From Gordonia phthalatica (GTDB lineage: Bacteria; Actinomycetota; Actinomycetes; Mycobacteriales; Mycobacteriaceae): 64,000 nt of DNA. The stretch lies in NCBI RefSeq assembly GCF_001305675.1, contig NZ_CP011853.1:62001-126000 (forward strand), in the 5' to 3' direction. The notes below the pieces were generated by a model, which was given only the letters and a program-made list of their open reading frames with translations, did no database searches and was not told the origin of the DNA. This document shows, in pieces, positions 59,606 through 64,000 of this stretch (positions are counted from its first letter, which is position 1; each line of letters starts with the position of its first letter). The translations under genes were made by a program, and so were the position numbers.

Positions 59606-60508
59606 CTACTCGCCGAGCCACTCCCGGTAGAAGTCCGGCATCTGCGAGGCCTTCCCCTGGAAGTCGGCCGGCCGCTTCTCGAGGAAGGCGCGGACGCCAT
59701 CGGCGCCGTCGCCCTTGCTGGTGTAGAACATCGCGAGCGAGTCGACCCGATGCGCCTCGACGGGGTGGTCCTGCGCGGAGTTGCGGTAGAGCATCTGCCG
59801 GGCGAAGGCGACGGCCACGGGGGAGCGGCCCTTCGTCCAGGCGTTGGCGAGGTCGATCGCTGCGGGCAGCAGATCGTCGGGCTCGTGGATGCTCTGCGCC
59901 AGCCCGGCGTCGAGTGCGGCCTGGCCGTCGAGGATGTCGGCGCGATAGACCAGGTCGAGGGCCTTCGGCAGTCCGACGACGCGCGGCAGGAACCACGACG
60001 ACGCCGCCTCCGGGACGATGCCGAGTCGACCGAAGACGAAGCCGACGCGCGCCTTCGTCGACACCAGTCGGGCGTCCATCGGGAGGGTCATCGTGGCGCC
60101 GATCCCGACGGCGGCACCGTTGATTGCGGCGATCACCGGCTTGCGGCACGCGTGGATCGCCAGACTTACGCGCCCGCCGGTGTCGCGGACGCGCGCGAGT
60201 TCGGGGTCGTCGAGGTCCGCCATGTCGGCCAGGGTCGGGTTCTTGGACTCATCGAGCCCGAAGACGTTGCCGTCGATGCCGACGAGGTCCATGCCCGCGC
60301 AGAAGGCGCGGCCGTTGCCGGTGACGATCACGGCGCGCACCGAGTCGTCGTCGTTCACGTTCCGGAAGGTGGCCTCGAGCTCCTCGGCCATCTCGACGGT
60401 GAAGGCGTTCAGATTGTCCGGCCGGTCGAGCCGGACGATCAGGATTCCGTCTTGGTTCTCGTGCGTCAGCGTCGTGTAGTCCACGGGGTCGATTATGAAA
60501 CGTGCCAT
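59606..60508 (-). CDS. Enoyl-CoA hydratase/isomerase (crotonase) family protein
   Basis: Predicted 300 residues from ATG 60508. The crotonase fold is visible in LIVRLDRPDNLNAFTVEMAE, VIVTGNGRAFCAGMDLVGID (oxyanion hole), VIAAINGAAVGIGATMTLPM (second oxyanion Gly) and FGRLGIVPEAASSWFLPRVV (with one catalytic Glu). The insertion VGIDGNVFGLDESK is longer than in short hydratases. It probably hydrates or isomerises an enoyl-CoA. It has no close operon partner. The upstream 338 bp hold dispersed repeats. Confidence 0.85.
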   Translation of the reverse strand: MARFIIDPVDYTTLTHENQDGILIVRLDRPDNLNAFTVEMAEELEATFRNVNDDDSVRAVIVTGNGRAFCAGMDLVGIDGNVFGLDESKNPTLADMADLDDPELARVRDTGGRVSLAIHACRKPVIAAINGAAVGIGATMTLPMDARLVSTKARVGFVFGRLGIVPEAASSWFLPRVVGLPKALDLVYRADILDGQAALDAGLAQSIHEPDDLLPAAIDLANAWTKGRSPVAVAFARQMLYRNSAQDHPVEAHRVDSLAMFYTSKGDGADGVRAFLEKRPADFQGKASQMPDFYREWLGE

Positions 60509-60510
60509 CT

Positions 60511-60750
60511 CGGCGTGTCGGGATTCTCGGTGTGTCGGGCGGATCGAGTAGCTCCGGCGGAGCGCCTGGCGGTGGTGCTGCTCGCGGGCGGTATGACTCA
60601 GAAACCTGTCATCACGGCGTGTCCGACTTTCTCGGCGTGTCGCAACCCCCTGCTGATCGAGTAGCTCCGGCGCGCAGCGCCGCAGCGTCATCGAGATCGC
60701 CCTCCAGCAAAACCTGCCACAACGGCGTGTCGGATCTTCTCGGCGTGTCG
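60511..60750 (+). repeat. Dispersed repeat modules upstream of the DUF222/HNH gene
   Basis: A 27-28-bp unit reading CGGCGTGTCGG-ATT-CTCGG-TGTG occurs at 60511-60537, 60615-60642 and 60723-60750. A second unit, starting TGCTGATCGAGTAGCTCCGG, covers 60651-60700 in full and is partly repeated at 60541-60566. Together they form modules of about 85 bp. The GGCGC-GCAG-CGCC core can pair. The rest of the 60509-60846 gap shows no gene; GGAGGG at 60838 is the RBS of the next gene. Confidence 0.75.
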
Positions 60751-60846
60751 CCGCCAGCCCAGGTCAGCCCCTGTTTCCGGATCCGAAAATGTCAGACCCC
60801 CTCACTACAATCGAATGTGAGTTCGATGACAGATTCGGAGGGTGTC

Positions 60847-62427
60847 ATGGCAACGAAAACAGCAAGTCCAACCGGTTCGACCCGTTCGTCGGTGGTGGTG
60901 ACCGACGACGCGATCCAAGTGCGGATCCCGCGTCCGGACACGGCAGGACCGCAGTCGGCGGGGGCGGCCACACTCGCCTTTGCCGCCCGAGCGGACTCCT
61001 TCCAAGGGCTGGTCCTGTGGCATCGGTACGAGGCGATCTATGCGCTGTTGGTGGCGCGGATGGCGCAGGCCGACGCGAACGGGGCGAACACCGAGTACAC
61101 GCGGGTCTACGATCCGCTGTGCCAGGTCGCTGCGTCGTACGCGGTCGCCGCCGGGGTGCGGCAGAGGTCGGCGGAGCACTTCGTCGAAGCCGCCCAGGCA
61201 TGCTTCGAGAAGGTTCCGGCGGTGGGGCGTCTGCTGCGCGACGGACTGATCACCCCGGCGTGGTTCACCCGGGTCGTCGAACAGACCTCCCTGGTCATCG
61301 ACCCCGAGTTGATGGCGTTCCTCGATGCGGAGATCGCCCACCGCCTCTCCACCCTCGGCGGCCTCACCGCCAAGCGCGTCGAGGACGCCGTCAAGGCGAT
61401 CGTCGCCGAACACGACCCGGACGCGGTCATGCTGACCCGCGAAGAAGTCACAGCGCAGAAGAACGTGATCGTGAACCCGCTCAACGAGGGGATGTCGGAG
61501 GTCATCGTCACCACCACCGCCGAGGACGCCATCCTCATCAAAGACGCCCTCGACGCGGTGATCGCCGGAGTGTGCCCGTTCGACGGCCGCACCCGTGGGC
61601 AGTTGCGTTCGGATGCGGCGGCCGCCCGCCTGACCGGTGCCCCGTTCGTCTGCGCGTGCGGCCGTGAGGACTGCGCTGCCGAACTGTCCGACGAGCAGAT
61701 CGCCCAGCGCTGCGCCCGCGTGGTGCTGCACGTCGTCGCCCGCAAGGAGACGCTCGACGGCACGTCCTCGACCCCGGCACTGCTCGACGGGTACGGCCCC
61801 ATCTCCGCCGACCACGCCCGCGAGTTGGCCGGGCGCCCCGACGCAGTCCGCCGGGAGTTGAACCTCGACGAACTCATGGATCATCAGGCCCAGCCGGGCA
61901 ACGTGTATCGGCCGACGGCCGCGTTGGACACCGCGGCGCGCGCCGTCCACGGGACGTGCTCGTGGATCGGCTGCGATCGCCCGGCGTGGAAGTGCGACCT
62001 GGATCATGTGACCGAGTTCAATCACGCCGACCCGGCCGCGGGCGGTGCCACCTGCGCGTGCAATCTCAACCCGAAGTGCAAGTTCCACCACGGTCTCAAA
62101 ACCCACGCGGCCGGATGGCTCGACGACCAGATCGTCGGCGCGGACGGGGTGATCTGGACTGAGATCACCACCCCTGAAGGGCTGACGGTGCGGAAGCAGG
62201 CCGCCAACGGGTGGCTCCTGCCGGAGTTGGGTTTGATTCCCTGTTCGCACGGTGCGGCGACACGACCGGGTGCCGGACACGCCGGTGATGGCACAGAACC
62301 GGAGCGGGCGCGTACTCGGTTGGAGGCCAAGCATCAGTACCGGATGCGGCAGCGGGCCGCGAACCGCCGGGCTCGCGAGGCCGCGGTGGCGGCGATGGAG
62401 GCTGCCGACGGCGAGCCACCGTTCTGA
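60847..62427 (+). CDS. DUF222/HNH endonuclease (13E12-repeat type)
   Basis: Predicted 526 residues from ATG 60847 (GGAGGG upstream). The N-terminal about 330 residues match DUF222 (GLVLWHRYEAIYALLVARMA, ITPAWFTRVVEQTSLVIDPE). The C-terminal HNH nuclease has CSWIGCDRPAWKCDLDHVTE, FNHADPAAGGATCACNLNPK and CKFHHGLKTH, with zinc cysteines and the His-Asn-His residues. These genes are multicopy in Gordonia and mycobacteria and their role is unknown. It is bracketed by near-perfect 50-bp inverted repeats, which may relate to its spread. Confidence 0.88.
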   Translation: MATKTASPTGSTRSSVVVTDDAIQVRIPRPDTAGPQSAGAATLAFAARADSFQGLVLWHRYEAIYALLVARMAQADANGANTEYTRVYDPLCQVAASYAVAAGVRQRSAEHFVEAAQACFEKVPAVGRLLRDGLITPAWFTRVVEQTSLVIDPELMAFLDAEIAHRLSTLGGLTAKRVEDAVKAIVAEHDPDAVMLTREEVTAQKNVIVNPLNEGMSEVIVTTTAEDAILIKDALDAVIAGVCPFDGRTRGQLRSDAAAARLTGAPFVCACGREDCAAELSDEQIAQRCARVVLHVVARKETLDGTSSTPALLDGYGPISADHARELAGRPDAVRRELNLDELMDHQAQPGNVYRPTAALDTAARAVHGTCSWIGCDRPAWKCDLDHVTEFNHADPAAGGATCACNLNPKCKFHHGLKTHAAGWLDDQIVGADGVIWTEITTPEGLTVRKQAANGWLLPELGLIPCSHGAATRPGAGHAGDGTEPERARTRLEAKHQYRMRQRAANRRAREAAVAAMEAADGEPPF

Positions 62428-62480
62428 TCAGTTGGCGGTTTTGATTCTGCGGTGGGTCGCACCGCCAGCTCCAGCCCGCA

Positions 62481-62572
62481 GCGATCTCGATGACGCTGCG
62501 GCGCTGCCCGCCGGAGCTACTCGATCAGCAAAGGGGGTAAGACGGCGACACACCGACGAATCCGACACGCCG
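62481..62572 (-). repeat. Inverted copy of the repeat module downstream of DUF222/HNH
   Basis: Bases 62481-62530 are the reverse complement of 60651-60700 with one mismatch in 50. Bases 62546-62572 are an inverted copy of the 27-bp unit found upstream. The order of the two units is mirrored, so the HNH gene sits between inverted modules whose inner edges are 1,780 bp apart. Confidence 0.8.
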
Positions 62573-62594
62573 CTGATGCTCCCTTTTCGGTGGC

Positions 62595-63161
62595 TCAACC
62601 TCGATGCTGCGATGAGTACTCCGGGTTCGGCCGCATGTCGATACCGCTCGCGACGCGGTTGGTCATGTTGAAGAAGGCGGCGGTCGAGGCGACGTCGAAG
62701 ATGTCGCGGTCGGAGAGCCCGGCGTCACGCAGTGACTGGCGGTCGGACTCCTCCATCTTCGACGGCTGCTCGGTCAGCTTCTCCGCGAAGAGGAGCATCG
62801 CGCGCTGACGGTCGGGGAGGTCGGCTGCACGGAAGTTCATGACGAGGAGTTCGCCCAGTTCCGGATCACCGGACAGTTCGCGGACGGATGCGCCGTGCGC
62901 GGTGAGGCAGTAGTAGCACTTGTTGATCGACGACACGACGACGGCGATCATCTCTCGCTCCAGCGGCGACAGACCCGACTCGCCGAGCATCAGATCGTTG
63001 TACATCGCGGTGAACGCGTTGAGTTTGGTTTCGTCGAACGTGTAGGCCTGCAAGACGTTCGGGACCATGCCGAGCTTCTCGCGGCAGATGTCGAAGTATT
63101 TGCGGGTACGGTCGCTCAACTCGCCTTCGGGAAGGTCGAGGGCGGTGATCCGGTCGCTCAC
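62595..63161 (-). CDS. Peroxidase-related (alkylhydroperoxidase/CMD-like) protein
   Basis: Predicted 188 residues from GTG 63161 (GAGAGGA 8 bases upstream). The AhpD/CMD fold is shown by SPLEREMIAVVVSSINKCYY, then CLTAHGASVREL (CxxC-type CYYC with downstream His), and FAEKLTEQPSKMEESDRQSL. It probably reduces peroxides or transfers acyl groups; the substrate is not known. It stands alone, 135 bp before the CoA-transferase on the same strand. Confidence 0.78.
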   Translation of the reverse strand: MSDRITALDLPEGELSDRTRKYFDICREKLGMVPNVLQAYTFDETKLNAFTAMYNDLMLGESGLSPLEREMIAVVVSSINKCYYCLTAHGASVRELSGDPELGELLVMNFRAADLPDRQRAMLLFAEKLTEQPSKMEESDRQSLRDAGLSDRDIFDVASTAAFFNMTNRVASGIDMRPNPEYSSQHRG

Positions 63162-63296
63162 GGGGAAGGTCCTCTCGTCGGGGAGTGCTGTCGTGATCGT
63201 AAGACGACCGCCGCGACGAGGTACCGACAATTGCGTCCCCGTGGCACCGATCCGAGGGCTATTCGCCCTCGGCGAGGGCTGAGGGGGACGCAGATG

Positions 63297-64000
63297 TCAG
63301 TGACACAGCACCACGCCGGCCGACCGCAGCCGCGAGACGGTCTCGTCGTCCACACCGAGCTCGGTGAGCAGTGCGGCGGTGTGCTGCCCGAGAGCGGGGA
63401 CATCGCCCATCGTGGCCGCCGAGTCGCTGAAGGTCGCGGGTGGCAGCAACGCTTTGACCTGCGCATGCTCCGTGCCGACGGTGCGCCACCGGTCGCGGGC
63501 GGCGAGCTGGGGATGGGCGGCGACGTCGCGCAATTCCTTGATCTGGGCGGCGGGGATGCCCGCGGCGGCGAGCTTCGCGTCCAAGTCGGCGGTGGTGAAG
63601 CGGCGGGTCTGCTCGGCGACCACGGCGTCGCACGCGGACCGATTCTCGACGCGATGGATGTTGGTGTCGAAACGAGGATCGGTGCGCAGTTCCGGGATGT
63701 CGAGGACATCGGTGAGTGCGTTCCACCCGCCATCGCTCTGCACGCCGATGAGGATCTGTCCGTCGGCGGTGGGGTAGGCGTCGTACGGTGCGATCGACAC
63801 GTGACTCACGCCCATCCGCTGCGGTTGCTCACCGGTGTACATCTGCGTGTAGAGCGAATGCCCCATCCACTCGACGGTCGCTTCGAGCATCGACACCTCG
63901 ATGCTCGCGCCCTCGCCGGTCCGGAAGCGCCGCAGCAGGGCAGCGAGAACCGCTTGCGCGCAATACATTCCGGAAGCGATGTCGGCGGTTGGGATGCCGG
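63297..64000 (-). CDS. CaiB/BaiF-family CoA-transferase (partial, runs off right edge)
   Basis: C-terminal 233 codons of a family III CoA-transferase. The frame is open to the right edge (GIPTADIASGMYCAQAVLAA), and ATG 63968 is an internal Met. SMLEATVEWMGHSLYTQMYT, YPTADGQILIGVQSDGGWNA and LGQHTAALLTELGVDDETV are typical of the large and C-terminal domains. It moves CoA between carboxylic acids. The catalytic Asp lies in the missing N-terminal part. Confidence 0.85.
   Translation of the reverse strand, partial: GIPTADIASGMYCAQAVLAALLRRFRTGEGASIEVSMLEATVEWMGHSLYTQMYTGEQPQRMGVSHVSIAPYDAYPTADGQILIGVQSDGGWNALTDVLDIPELRTDPRFDTNIHRVENRSACDAVVAEQTRRFTTADLDAKLAAAGIPAAQIKELRDVAAHPQLAARDRWRTVGTEHAQVKALLPPATFSDSAATMGDVPALGQHTAALLTELGVDDETVSRLRSAGVVLCH

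Overview
The window is high-GC actinobacterial DNA, most like Gordonia or a close relative in the Mycobacteriales. The evidence is the conserved oriC-side block ppiA - rhomboid - PH-domain protein - crgA - pabA/trpG - pknB - pknA - pbpA - rodA - pstP - fhaB - fhaA - tRNA-Leu(CAG), a meso-diaminopimelate dehydrogenase, a DUF222/HNH (13E12-type) protein, and many GTG starts. Species-level naming is inference.

Region 1 (1 to about 17.9 kb) is a mobile island. It opens with the C-terminal end of a conjugative relaxase. A SIR2-family gene then starts and is broken after 47 codons by two identical 1,687-bp IS1380-family copies in direct orientation (741-2427 and 11080-12766) that bracket 8.65 kb of catabolic DNA. 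The cargo holds a truncated MFS transporter, a DUF1254/DUF1214 protein, a TauD/TfdA dioxygenase and an AraC-type regulator on the minus strand. On the plus strand it holds an NDMA-dependent-type alcohol dehydrogenase, an aldehyde dehydrogenase, a thiolase and a truncated acyl-CoA ligase. Two direct repeats 21 bp apart, plus a third copy, lie in the divergent araC/adh promoter region and are likely operator sites. Past the second IS copy the SIR2 gene resumes, overlaps an sce7726-type nuclease-like gene, and is followed by an sce7725/beta-family gene. This looks like a three-gene candidate anti-phage operon whose first gene has been destroyed by the catabolic transposon. A small unknown gene, an AbiJ-like PD-(D/E)XK protein and integrase/recombinase scraps close the island.

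Region 2 (17.9-42.8 kb) is core chromosome. It holds an LppP/LprE-like secreted protein, an NTF2-like protein, a DUF3556 / acyl-CoA ligase / SDR operon divergent from a PucR-type regulator, ddh, a universal stress protein, an aldehyde dehydrogenase, and the growth/cell-division kinase block. Genes from fhaB to pknA overlap by 4 bp, which indicates one translationally coupled operon for control of peptidoglycan synthesis and division by Ser/Thr phosphorylation.

Region 3 (42.8-48.7 kb), immediately downstream of tRNA-Leu, is an IS graveyard. An intact IS21-family element (6-bp target duplication) sits inside an IS30-family element, which abuts a truncated IS3-family transposase, followed by ISAs1- and ISL3-type C-terminal fragments.

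Region 4 (48.7-64 kb) is again chromosomal. It holds a DoxX-like protein, a MerR regulator divergent from an RBBP9-type hydrolase with a classical MerR-type promoter dyad, and a DUF6670/TetR/SRPBCC/membrane-protein run. These are followed by the transglutaminase - alpha-E - ATP-grasp operon, a TetR regulator, an SRPBCC-DUF5995 fusion, an MpaB-type oxygenase, an enoyl-CoA hydratase, a DUF222/HNH gene bracketed by near-perfect 50-bp inverted repeats, a peroxidase-related protein, and a CaiB/BaiF CoA-transferase running off the right edge.
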